Positions 37,714 to 46,027 of a stretch of 64,000 nucleotides of DNA are shown piece by piece. This DNA is from Chloroflexota bacterium (GTDB lineage Bacteria > Chloroflexota > Ktedonobacteria > Ktedonobacterales > Ktedonobacteraceae): NCBI GenBank assembly GCA_005881495.1, contig VBHI01000209.1, forward strand, positions 1-64,000. Reading direction: 5' to 3'. Below the pieces are notes generated by a model. The model had not been told where the DNA came from. It was given only the letters and a program-made list of their open reading frames with translations, and ran no database searches. Within the stretch, counting starts at the first letter, position 1. Every line of letters starts with the position of its first letter. The translations under genes and the position numbers were made by a program.

Positions 37714-37956
37714 ATGGAAGACAGCGATATCTATAAACATATAGAAAGACTCGTGAACGAGGAACACGAAATTCTGGAACTGTCGGCGCAAGGCGGGCTA
37801 GATGATGAGCAGCGCAAACGAATGCAGCAGATAGAGAAATACCTGGATCAGTGTTGGGACCTGCTGCGTCAACGCCGTGCCAAGCGTGCCGCGGGACTTG
37901 AACCTGGCGATGCCAGGTTAAACGATCCGGCTATTGCTGAGTATTTCCCACAGTGA
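37714..37956 (+). CDS. DUF2630 family protein
   Basis: An 80-residue charged protein, DIYKHIERLVNEEHEILELS then QQIEKYLDQCWDLLRQRRAKR, matching the short all-helical DUF2630 family (EEH near residue 14 and LDQCWDLLRQRRA). Function unknown. GGAGGG lies nine bases before the ATG at 37714. It precedes a GH13 enzyme by 57 bases on the same strand and may be co-transcribed. Confidence 0.85.
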   Translation: MEDSDIYKHIERLVNEEHEILELSAQGGLDDEQRKRMQQIEKYLDQCWDLLRQRRAKRAAGLEPGDARLNDPAIAEYFPQ

Positions 37957-38012
37957 ACTGTGTCTGAAGATGCGTTTTGAGAGTAGAGCGCTCGAGGAGT
38001 GAGAGGAGAGAC

Positions 38013-39887
38013 ATGTACGAGCAATTTGGTTTTGCGCGATCTGTAACCGGGGAACAGAGCTTGACGTTGTTTGTCCCGGATAATACCATTGACCCCAAGC
38101 AATATGTCCGTGGCGGCCCTTGCCGTATTGTTGAAGTTCGCGTGATCGGGGACTTCCAAAGCCTCGTCGATCCGCGTGCCACAAACTGGGACGCGGCAAC
38201 GGGCTTCGTGACGAACAAAACGCAGAATGCAAATGGCTATCTGTTCACCTATCCGTTCGACCCGCCGCTCCCGGATGGCTACTACCAATATCAGTACGTG
38301 GTTCGTTTCGAAGATAGCACCGTCCGCACCATCGGTGACCCCTGCACGAGGTATGGCGGCGATTTGGAAGACCGCTCCGCGTTTGTCGTGGGTGGGACGC
38401 TTGTCGAGCCTCTCGGACTGGATAACCGTTTGCCTTCGGAAGACCTGATTGTCTACGAGTTGATGATTGACGATTTCACGGAGGAATATCGCGGGAATAG
38501 GCCTGCCATCGATGCGGTCGTCGACAAACTAGATGCCCTGAAATCGCTCAACATCAACGCGATCGAGTTCATGCCCTGGATTGCGTGGCCAGACGATGTT
38601 ACTTTCAGTTGGGGGTACGATCCGGCGTACTTCTTCTCTGTGGAGTCCGCGTACGTTCACGACGTGGCCAAGCGGGTGGATCGCCTGTCGCGGCTCGCCA
38701 ACTTGATCACGGAATGCCATAACCGCAAGCTACACGTCTTGCTGGACATTGTGTTGCAACATGCCCGGCAGGGCTCGGGAACGAATGGCTTCCCCTATTA
38801 CTGGCTGTGGCAAAATCCGATCGAGTCGCCGTTTGTTGGTCAGTTTGTGCCGGCGCCCACATATGGCATGCTCCCGCTCGACTACGATAACTTTTGCACG
38901 CAACAGTTTGTCACGGACGTCTGCAAGTACTGGCTGACGCGTTTCAAGCTCGATGGCTTCCGGTTCGATCAGGTGACGGGTTATGACAATCCCCATTTCC
39001 CGCAAGAGGGTGCGCCCAAACTGGTCGCCGATCTGAAGCAGTATGCACAAGAGCAGCATCTCAGCAACGTGTCATTCATTCTGGAGGACGATTGGGGCTA
39101 CCAGGTGATTCAAGACGCGAACATGATTCAGCCCACCGGCGCCTGGTTCGATCAGTTTCGTTCTGCTCCCTTCGGCATCTTCACGGGTTACGCCGTCACC
39201 GGGCAAGTCAACTCGCAGTACATGCGCGTCCTGAATGCGGCCCGGGATTTTGACTCTTCCATCTGCCCCACCATCTATATCGAGAACCACGATCACGGGA
39301 CGGTTACGTGCCGGCTCGGGTCGCGAGACCGCTGGTACAAAGCGCAGTCCTATATGATCGCCCTGGCTACTTGTTCCGGCACCGTGCTCATTCACAACGG
39401 CCAGGAATGGGGGCAGGTCGAAGATCTTTGGGAAGACGATTCGAATGCTCCACCCCAGTTCAAGCGCGTCCAGCCACGTCCGCTCCGCTGGGCGGAGTTC
39501 GGTGATGCGATTGGCCAGACAATGCGGGATCAGTATAGTTTCCTCATGGACCTGCGATTGCAACACAAAGGGCTCCGCTCCCCCAACTTCTATCCGAACG
39601 ACTACGACTTGAACTGGCACAATTTCTCGCCAGATGGCTATGGCATCGATGAGCAGCGACAAGTGATCATTTATCACCGCTGGGGCGATTCCGGAGACGG
39701 CAGGTTGGAGCGATTCATGGTGGTGCTGAACTTCTCCGACGCGACGCAATACCTGGACATCCCGCTTTCGATAAACGGCCAGTGGACTGACCTTCTGAAC
39801 GGAAACGCGGTCGTTTCCACACAGGACTACCACCTGCACAACTATCCCGTTCCTTCAAATTGGGGCTGCGTGTTTTGGCAGAAATAA
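38013..39887 (+). CDS. GH13 alpha-amylase/isoamylase-family glycosidase
   Basis: A 624-residue GH13 enzyme with an N-terminal carbohydrate-binding fold (CBM48-like, residues about 25-125), then the TIM barrel: ELMIDDFTEEY, NAIEFMPWIAWPDD, nucleophile Asp in KLDGFRFDQV, general-acid Glu in SFILEDDWGY and the third Asp in YIENHDHGTVT. The C-terminal domain follows from about 520. It would cleave or transfer alpha-1,4 or alpha-1,6 glucans; the exact activity cannot be set. ATG at 38013 follows GAGGAGAG. No signal peptide, so cytoplasmic. Confidence 0.85.
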   Translation: MYEQFGFARSVTGEQSLTLFVPDNTIDPKQYVRGGPCRIVEVRVIGDFQSLVDPRATNWDAATGFVTNKTQNANGYLFTYPFDPPLPDGYYQYQYVVRFEDSTVRTIGDPCTRYGGDLEDRSAFVVGGTLVEPLGLDNRLPSEDLIVYELMIDDFTEEYRGNRPAIDAVVDKLDALKSLNINAIEFMPWIAWPDDVTFSWGYDPAYFFSVESAYVHDVAKRVDRLSRLANLITECHNRKLHVLLDIVLQHARQGSGTNGFPYYWLWQNPIESPFVGQFVPAPTYGMLPLDYDNFCTQQFVTDVCKYWLTRFKLDGFRFDQVTGYDNPHFPQEGAPKLVADLKQYAQEQHLSNVSFILEDDWGYQVIQDANMIQPTGAWFDQFRSAPFGIFTGYAVTGQVNSQYMRVLNAARDFDSSICPTIYIENHDHGTVTCRLGSRDRWYKAQSYMIALATCSGTVLIHNGQEWGQVEDLWEDDSNAPPQFKRVQPRPLRWAEFGDAIGQTMRDQYSFLMDLRLQHKGLRSPNFYPNDYDLNWHNFSPDGYGIDEQRQVIIYHRWGDSGDGRLERFMVVLNFSDATQYLDIPLSINGQWTDLLNGNAVVSTQDYHLHNYPVPSNWGCVFWQK

Positions 39888-39900
39888 ACCTCCCGAAGCC

Positions 39901-39924
39901 TTCGATCACGTTGTTGTGATCGAA
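39901..39924 (+). terminator. Short hairpin after the GH13 gene
   Basis: A perfect 9-bp stem TTCGATCAC-GTTGTT-GTGATCGAA 14 bases after the stop. There is no T-tract, so termination is uncertain. Confidence 0.5.
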
Positions 39925-40019
39925 ACGTTAGAGAACACCAGCGTGCTGTAACTAGTTTGTGATTTCGAGATTCTATCCTCTTGTTAAACAGATGCTATTC
40001 CACTCAAGAGGAGGATGTC

Positions 40020-40208
40020 ATGGACTACACAGGATTGGATAAAGATCGTGAACGTTTGCTACGTGCTGGATGGAAGCTAACAGAAATAAACCGGTTATAT
40101 CGTTTTCGGTACAAATATGTGCAAACCCACATAGATCAGACCGACATGGACATCCGACATCTGGAGTTTATACGCTGGTTGGTTCTCAGGGGTAGGCTCG
40201 CAGGCTAG
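40020..40208 (+). CDS. Small basic hypothetical protein
   Basis: A 62-residue protein (MDYTGLDKDRERLLRAGWKL, then TEINRLYRFRYKYVQTHIDQ, ending WLVLRGRLAG). It is rich in Arg, Tyr and Leu and looks like a single helical bundle; I do not recognise a family. GAGGAGG lies five bases before the ATG at 40020, the main support for it being a gene. Confidence 0.55.
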   Translation: MDYTGLDKDRERLLRAGWKLTEINRLYRFRYKYVQTHIDQTDMDIRHLEFIRWLVLRGRLAG

Positions 40209-40293
40209 CAAGCTTATTTCTCAAGAAATTCGGCAGGAGTCCTTTTTCTACAGGCTGGTGGTAGGGAATACTTTGGAATGGTGGGTCAACTAC

Positions 40294-40337
40294 GATGGTC
40301 TGGGATTATCTCATTGGTTGAGTAATCCCAGGCCATC
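40294..40337 (+). terminator. Hairpin after the small basic protein
   Basis: GATGGTCTGGGATTA (40294-40308) pairs with TAATCCCAGGCCATC (40323-40337), 15 bp with one G-T pair and a 14-base loop, followed by TTATTGC. It lies 86 bases after the gene and about 165 before purU. Confidence 0.6.
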
Positions 40338-40501
40338 TTATTGCACCAATGATTATTTTTACCTCTGTACAAATACCAGCAAAGGCATGTAAAATAGACG
40401 AGAAGCAGCGCGAGGATGGTCTTCAGGAGGATTGGAAAAGAGGGGTGTGGTAGATGAGACCACGTCCAGAAAGCTGACTTGATTTTGAATAGGGATGAGG
40501 G

Positions 40502-41371
40502 ATGTTAGACGTGCAGACACCCAATCAGATGATTACGCTCTTGATTTCATGTCCAGACCAACCAGGAATTGTAGCGGCTGTCTCTCAATTTATCTTTGAG
40601 CACGGTGGCAACATCTTCCAATCTGACCAGCACTCCACGGACCTGCATAATGGCACCTTCTTCATGCGGGTCAGTTTTACCGAAGATAGTTTCAGGCTCA
40701 GCCAGCCTGACCTCACCAGCAAGTTTGCTCCCATCGCTGAGGTGTTCCACATGCATTGGAGCGTCTATTACTCACGACATCGCAAGCGAGCGGCTCTACT
40801 GGTGTCAAAGCTGGACCATTGCCTGACGGACCTGCTCTGGCGTTGGAGTAGCGGTGAACTGGCGATGGATATCTCCTGTATTCTCAGCAATCATCCAGAC
40901 CTGGAGCCGATTGCGCAGCGCTACCACATTCCTTTCTATCATTTTCCCATCCAGAAAGACCATCGTCTTAACGATCAGATGCGTATGCTCGAGTTCCTGT
41001 GCGGCAAAGTAGATTTCCTGGTTCTCGCCCGCTATATGCAGATCCTGGCGCCCTGCCTGGTGAACGCCTATCCGCATCAGATCATCAATATCCATCACAG
41101 CTTTCTCCCGGCGTTTATCGGCGCGAATCCGTATCAGAAGGCGTTCGAGCGTGGCGTCAAGATCATTGGCGCGACTGCGCATTACATCACCGAGAATCTG
41201 GACGAAGGGCCAATCATTGCACAGGATGTCATACATTGCAACCACCGCGATACGCTTGATGACCTGATCCGAAAGGGGCGCGACGTGGAACGGAGGGTGC
41301 TAGCAGAGGCTGTGCGCTTACACACGGAAGAGCGTGTGCTGGTGTATCAAAACAAAACGATCGTGTTTTAG
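40502..41371 (+). CDS. purU: Formyltetrahydrofolate deformylase
   Basis: A 289-residue enzyme with an N-terminal ACT domain (LLISCPDQPGIVAAVSQFIF) and a formyl-transfer-type hydrolase domain: ARYMQILAPCLVNAYPHQIINIHHSFLPAFIGANPYQKAFERG, with GATAHYITENLDEGPIIAQDV. It turns 10-formyl-tetrahydrofolate into formate plus tetrahydrofolate and so balances one-carbon units; the ACT domain binds regulators such as glycine or methionine. The length is the family norm. GAGGG precedes the ATG closely. Confidence 0.95.
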   Translation: MLDVQTPNQMITLLISCPDQPGIVAAVSQFIFEHGGNIFQSDQHSTDLHNGTFFMRVSFTEDSFRLSQPDLTSKFAPIAEVFHMHWSVYYSRHRKRAALLVSKLDHCLTDLLWRWSSGELAMDISCILSNHPDLEPIAQRYHIPFYHFPIQKDHRLNDQMRMLEFLCGKVDFLVLARYMQILAPCLVNAYPHQIINIHHSFLPAFIGANPYQKAFERGVKIIGATAHYITENLDEGPIIAQDVIHCNHRDTLDDLIRKGRDVERRVLAEAVRLHTEERVLVYQNKTIVF

Positions 41372-41396
41372 TCCGGTTCTCTCACGAGAGGGCGAA

Positions 41397-41412
41397 GCCG
41401 CCGCAAGGCGGC
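41397..41412 (+). terminator. GC hairpin with GCAA tetraloop after purU
   Basis: GCCGCC-GCAA-GGCGGC followed after seven bases by GTTTTAG. It is 25 bases after purU and could end both convergent transcripts. Confidence 0.5.
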
Positions 41413-41478
41413 AGAGGGAGGTTTTAGCTCACCTTTGGAACGCCTTGTCTTGAGAGATAGGATATGCCCTTGCTCAAT

Positions 41479-42978
41479 CTAAAACGCAGTCCGTAAAACG
41501 GTCCGAGCGGGAGATGTAGGGGCTCCATGTTCGCCCTCACCAGAGATCGCCAGCGTACCCCTTGCAACAGCCAGGCCTGCTTGCGTCGTGAACAATGCCT
41601 CATTCAGCGTGCTACCGTTGGGGGAACTGGCGACTACAAACAACGGGAAGGCCTTCCCGTTTGAGAAAGAGGTTGAGATGTAGTCGCCAACCATGTAGCC
41701 GCTGGTTGTATTGGCCAGCCATGACAGGTTCATGGGCGTGGAGGTAAGGGTGGTTTCCGTTGACCAGGTTGTACCGCCATTGGTCGATGAAACGAGACCA
41801 GCCTCCAACTGGCAGGTCGTGGCAGTGCAGTTCGCATCTGGGTAATAGTAGAATGCCAGCGCGAGATGAGCAGTATTAGCGGAGGTGGAGGAATCAACAG
41901 CTATGCCGGGAATGAAATGATCGACATTGCTGCCGACGGGATCGATGGGTATGCGCTGTGCCTGTGACCATGACGTACCACTGGTCGAGGTGCTCAGAAC
42001 GATATCGTTGGCGTTGCAACCGCTTTCAAAACGACAGTCCTGCCAGACAACGTAGGCTTTCCCGGCGCCATCTATCTCGGCGGAAGGAAGAGGTTCAGTG
42101 CGAATACTGGCTACCTGGTGATCCGTTTGAGAAGCGATCGTCACACTGCTGTTCCAGCTTGCGCCACCGTTGGTAGAAGTGAAGGCTGCAATGCTTGCAT
42201 TTGAGCTAAGGAAAGGGACAATCACCGTGCCGTTTGGTTGAACGAGGGGCTGTCCTCCCAGGCCAGAGACGTTATCAGGTGTTGCCTGTCCCGCGCTCCA
42301 CGTGGCTCCTCCATCGCTTGATGTGCTCATCTGTACCAGGTTACTATTGGATGTAATATCCCATTCAATATAGCAATGCCCATAATATGCGCTGGTGGAT
42401 GTATTGTCACAGACAATCCAGTCCTTGTCAAAAAAACCACCATTCGCATTTGCTACCACAGAAGGAGGGTTCCAAGTGAGTCCACCGTCAGCAGAGGTGC
42501 TCGCCAGAACGGCTGCCCCAACCGGAGTAACAATGCCGGTAGTGATGGCGAGCGAAGAGATCATCCACAACTTGTGAGCGGCGTCGTAGGTCACTGAGGG
42601 ATCGCTGACGCGGTCGTACTGGCCAGCTGGTGTAGCATTGACTGTCGTGCCAGGCAGGAAGCCACTTTTCCACGTTGTGCCGTTGTTGGTGGAGGTCGCC
42701 CAGCCGATATTCGAGGAGCCACCGTCGGTGAAACGGCCAACCTGGGTCGCTGCCACTATGGTTGAGCCTTTGGCGTAGCTGTCCGGCTCGACTTCGGTCT
42801 GGTGCTGGCTCGTTGTATTGGTGTAAGGGTCGCTACTTAGCTGCCGAAGAGGAACTCCAGTCGCGGCTGCTGTGGTTGCTGGGGACGCAGGTACTGCCGA
42901 TGTGAGTGCAAAGGTGAAGACCAGCGCCAGCACGAGAGTGGCACTGGTGAACCAACGGGAGCGATAGAGGAAAGACAT
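41479..42978 (-). CDS. Secreted BNR-repeat (sialidase-like propeller) protein
   Basis: A 499-residue exported protein with a signal peptide at residues about 8-30 (FTSATLVLALVFTFALTSAVPAS). The mature part has several Asp-box/BNR motifs (STNNGTTWKSG, TSSDGGATWSAG, TSTNGGASWNSS, SSTNGGTTWST). This is a six-bladed beta-propeller of the sialidase fold, but the Arg triad of true sialidases is not seen, so it is probably a binding protein or a different hydrolase. AAGGAG lies nine bases before the ATG at 42978. Confidence 0.8.
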   Translation of the reverse strand: MSFLYRSRWFTSATLVLALVFTFALTSAVPASPATTAAATGVPLRQLSSDPYTNTTSQHQTEVEPDSYAKGSTIVAATQVGRFTDGGSSNIGWATSTNNGTTWKSGFLPGTTVNATPAGQYDRVSDPSVTYDAAHKLWMISSLAITTGIVTPVGAAVLASTSADGGLTWNPPSVVANANGGFFDKDWIVCDNTSTSAYYGHCYIEWDITSNSNLVQMSTSSDGGATWSAGQATPDNVSGLGGQPLVQPNGTVIVPFLSSNASIAAFTSTNGGASWNSSVTIASQTDHQVASIRTEPLPSAEIDGAGKAYVVWQDCRFESGCNANDIVLSTSTSGTSWSQAQRIPIDPVGSNVDHFIPGIAVDSSTSANTAHLALAFYYYPDANCTATTCQLEAGLVSSTNGGTTWSTETTLTSTPMNLSWLANTTSGYMVGDYISTSFSNGKAFPLFVVASSPNGSTLNEALFTTQAGLAVARGTLAISGEGEHGAPTSPARTVLRTAF

Positions 42979-43195
42979 ACGTACATACTCCTTACAATAC
43001 AATGAAAAATTCCAGGATTGGGGTGGGATGCGCAAGCGCTCCTTTCAACAGGGTGTTGTTGATAAAGAACGCTTGCTTTTTGCGTATTCGCTTTTCCGTG
43101 GTAAGTACTTTCATTGATGGAGTATCATGACAGGTATCTCTCGTCGGTTCGCACACGGAGATGCATGGAAAAAGAAGGGAATAAGACGCGGGCCA

Positions 43196-44008
43196 TTATT
43201 CAGACCAGGGAGTTATGGGTTTCAGCATCAGCTCGTTGTCCACGTAGATCGCATCCACTCGCTCGTTGAAAAAACTGAGTAGTCCATCGATCGGCGAACA
43301 GGCGGGGAGCGGTTCATGATAACACCACACGATGTCCTTGAAGATTCTCCCGTCGGCCCTGGCTGACCAGTAGGACGCCTTGCCTTTGTAGGGACAGCGA
43401 GTGGTGGTCTCAGTAGCCTCCAGCAGTTCCATGCGAATATCCTGCTCAGGGATATAGTAGCGCGTCGGGAGACCCGTTTCGAGTAGCAGCCGAGGATGAT
43501 GGGTATCTGCTATGGTTTCGCCGCCCAGGATAACGCGAACATGACAGGAACTGATAAGGATATCCACTCGTTTGTAGGGGTCGCGTGCGTGAGCGAAGAC
43601 CTGCTCATCCTCTTCATACCAGGCGTCCATTTGATCCCAGTAAAAGGCTATGTAGCCCTTGACCTGCGGCCCGTCGGGCAACGGGTTGAGATAGCTCCAC
43701 GCGGCATTCTCTGCAACGCGGTCGCCAACCCGTGTAGTCCAGTAGGATGCATCCCCTTTGAGGGGTGAATTGGTGTGGTGATCTGTTGCCACCAACACAT
43801 CCTTGCGTACATCTTCAAGTGGGAAGTAGTAAACGGGCAAACGCCCATACTCTTGCAACCGCATCACATGCTTGCTATCAGCGATTGTGATCCCTGCGAA
43901 GATCACACGCACCCGTCTCTGGCTGTCTTCCCAGCGAAACTGCTGTCCCTGGCTGATTGCGGGCGTCGCTGCCGGACCAAGAAATAGATCTTCAAGCACT
44001 GGTTTCAT
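43196..44008 (-). CDS. Tandem DUF427 domain protein
   Basis: A 270-residue protein made of two DUF427 domains, residues about 30-125 and 145-245. Both contain the paired pattern RV...G..IADS/IADT, Y(Y/F)P.(E/Q)D(V/I)R...L.AT...T..P.KG.ASYW..R..., that is DVRKDVLVATDHHTNSPLKG and DIRMELLEATETTTRCPYKG. This family is a small beta-barrel fold of unsettled function. It lies 11 bases after an F420-type oxidoreductase gene on the same strand, so they are likely an operon. Confidence 0.88.
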   Translation of the reverse strand: MKPVLEDLFLGPAATPAISQGQQFRWEDSQRRVRVIFAGITIADSKHVMRLQEYGRLPVYYFPLEDVRKDVLVATDHHTNSPLKGDASYWTTRVGDRVAENAAWSYLNPLPDGPQVKGYIAFYWDQMDAWYEEDEQVFAHARDPYKRVDILISSCHVRVILGGETIADTHHPRLLLETGLPTRYYIPEQDIRMELLEATETTTRCPYKGKASYWSARADGRIFKDIVWCYHEPLPACSPIDGLLSFFNERVDAIYVDNELMLKPITPWSE

Positions 44009-44019
44009 GTTATTTTTCC

Positions 44020-44874
44020 TTATATCGCCTCTTTGTAGCGGCGAATTGCAGCTATATGCTCTTGAGGCGACTTGAACCCCGCACCCATAGTGTTAAGGGA
44101 GATATGTGTCGCCCCCAGCGCTCGCCATCCATCCGTCAGGCGGATCCATTCGTCAAGATCACCCTCGCTTGCATTCACGCGCGCCTCGATGCCTACTGTG
44201 CTGGGATCGCGGCCCGCTTCTACGATATATCCACGCAGGCGCTCGAGGACCTCGCGCATCTGGTGGTCAGGTTTCCCCTGGGGGAACCAGCCATCACCAA
44301 GGCGCGCAGTACGCCGCAGCAACGCATCCACTCTCCCACCTATCCATACAGGAATTGAGCGACGTACGGGCAGGGGATTGAGACCCGCTTCAGTAATGGT
44401 ATGGAATTGACCTTTGTAGCTGATAGTCTCATGGCTCCAAAGCAGGCGCATCACCTCTATCTGCTCTTCTACAACGCGCCCTCGCGTCCGGAAGTTCATG
44501 CCAAGGGCCTCGTACTCCACCGGATTCCAGCCTACGCCTATACCAAGGCGTAACTTTCCGCCAGTGAGCACGTCTACCTCTGCCGCCTGCTTGGCGACCA
44601 GCGCGGTTTGCCGTTGCGGCAAAATGATGACAGCAGGGACCAGTTCCAGGTGTGTCAGCGCCGCGAGGTAGCCGAAGAGCACGAACGGTTCGTGGAACAT
44701 GTCCCGCTGGGTATAGCCTCGCCAGCCTGGCCGGTGAGTGGGGTCCGCGCCCAGGACGTGGTCAAACGCGACGAGATGACTGTAGCCCAGTCCTTCTGCG
44801 GCCTGCGCGTAGTCGCGAACAGCCAGCGGGTCTGCACCAATCTCGTTTTGTGGAAATGTGACGCCTATCTGCAA
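44020..44874 (-). CDS. LLM-class (F420-dependent type) oxidoreductase
   Basis: A 284-residue TIM-barrel protein of the luciferase-like monooxygenase family: TFPQNEIGADPLAVRDYAQAAEGLGYSHLVAFDHV, ALTHLELVPAVIILPQRQTALVAKQAAEVDVLTGGKLRLGIGVGWNPVEYEALG and SIPVWIGGRVDALLRRTARLGDGW. Members use coenzyme F420 (or FMN) to move hydride; the TGGKLRLGIGVGW segment is typical of F420 users. The start is TTG at 44874 behind AGGAG. First gene of a pair with the DUF427 protein. Confidence 0.85.
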   Translation of the reverse strand: MQIGVTFPQNEIGADPLAVRDYAQAAEGLGYSHLVAFDHVLGADPTHRPGWRGYTQRDMFHEPFVLFGYLAALTHLELVPAVIILPQRQTALVAKQAAEVDVLTGGKLRLGIGVGWNPVEYEALGMNFRTRGRVVEEQIEVMRLLWSHETISYKGQFHTITEAGLNPLPVRRSIPVWIGGRVDALLRRTARLGDGWFPQGKPDHQMREVLERLRGYIVEAGRDPSTVGIEARVNASEGDLDEWIRLTDGWRALGATHISLNTMGAGFKSPQEHIAAIRRYKEAI

Positions 44875-44921
44875 AGTGGGATATCTCCTGATCTAGTGAT
44901 ATGTTTTTTCTTATAGCCTTG

Positions 44922-45908
44922 CTACCATAGATGATGGACTTGAGGGCGGATGTATGTATCGTAGATCTCTTGTATACGTCGCATCGTTTCATCGCTCAGC
45001 GGGGGGAGGGTTGCCGCGTGCACGTTATCCTGGGCTTGCTCAGGACTCCTGGCCCCGGGGATGGTGCTGGTGACTTCGGGGAACATAAGTATCCAACGCA
45101 AGGCGAACTGTGCCATGGAGGCGCCCGGCGGTACAAGCGGGCGCAGTTCCTCAACTGCACGTAACCCTATCTCATAGTCAACGCCTGAAAAGGTCTCTCC
45201 TCGATCGAACGCTTCTCCATGGCGGTTGAAGTTGCGGTGATCGTTCGGGGCAAACTGCGTCCGAGCATTGTACTTGCCGGTCAGCAATCCACTTGCCAGT
45301 GGGACGCGAGCCAGGATACCGACGTGGCGCTCACAAGCAGCGGCAAAGAACTGTTCTGCCGGTTTGAAACGGAACATGTTGAAGATGATCTGTACACTCT
45401 GGACGTTGGGATAGGTGATCGCTTTGAGCGCCTCGTCAACGCGCTCGACGCTCACGCCGTAGAAGCGAATTTTGCCTTGCTGCACCAGGTCGTCGAGAAT
45501 GCCAAAGACTCCGGGCATATCATACACTTCAGACGGCGGGCAGTGGAGTTGGAGAAGGTCGAGCGCTTCGGTCTGCAGATTTTGCAGGCTTCTCTCGACA
45601 AAGCCTGTCAAGTTCTGACGGTTATAGCCACTTGCAATGTGGGGGTTGAGCCGCCGTCCCGCTTTGGTCGCAATGATCAACTGCTCGCTGCGAGCCTCGC
45701 GAACCTGGGCGATCAATTGCTCCGAATGTCCATCACCGTAGACGTCAGCGGTATCAATAAAGTTGACATCCAGATCGATGGCCTTGTGAAGGGCTGCCAG
45801 CGAAGTTTTGTCATCCGTAGTCCCCCAGGCATCTCCGCCGATGCCCCAGGCTCCAAAGCCGATTTCCGAGATGTTCCAACCAGTGCGGCCCAAAGCGCGA
45901 TACTCCAT
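44922..45908 (-). CDS. Aldo/keto reductase
   Basis: A 328-residue NADPH-type reductase. The catalytic tetrad is in place: Asp of FIDTADVYGDG with Tyr, Lys in IATKAGRRL and His in LDLLQLHCPP. The coenzyme end SVQIIFNMFRFKPAEQFFAAACERHVGILARVPLASGLLTGKY and TSTIPGARSPEQAQDNV are present. It reduces an aldehyde or ketone in the cytoplasm; the substrate is unknown. GAGGAG precedes the ATG at 45908 by eight bases. It precedes the LLM gene on the same strand with a 47-base gap and may be co-transcribed. Confidence 0.9.
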   Translation of the reverse strand: MEYRALGRTGWNISEIGFGAWGIGGDAWGTTDDKTSLAALHKAIDLDVNFIDTADVYGDGHSEQLIAQVREARSEQLIIATKAGRRLNPHIASGYNRQNLTGFVERSLQNLQTEALDLLQLHCPPSEVYDMPGVFGILDDLVQQGKIRFYGVSVERVDEALKAITYPNVQSVQIIFNMFRFKPAEQFFAAACERHVGILARVPLASGLLTGKYNARTQFAPNDHRNFNRHGEAFDRGETFSGVDYEIGLRAVEELRPLVPPGASMAQFALRWILMFPEVTSTIPGARSPEQAQDNVHAATLPPLSDETMRRIQEIYDTYIRPQVHHLW

Positions 45909-46027
45909 TTAACATGCTCCTCTCTTTATCAAGTACTCGCCAGATTTGGCCAGGTATGTCTTTGCTGGTTACGTATGCCATGTCGGGTATACCGCACGGC
46001 CGGCAGCCAGCTAACCGGCTAACAAAC

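Noticed and set aside
39072..39839. A 255-codon frame opposite the GH13 gene
   Set aside because: Shadow of the amylase-family gene; no ribosome site or family match.
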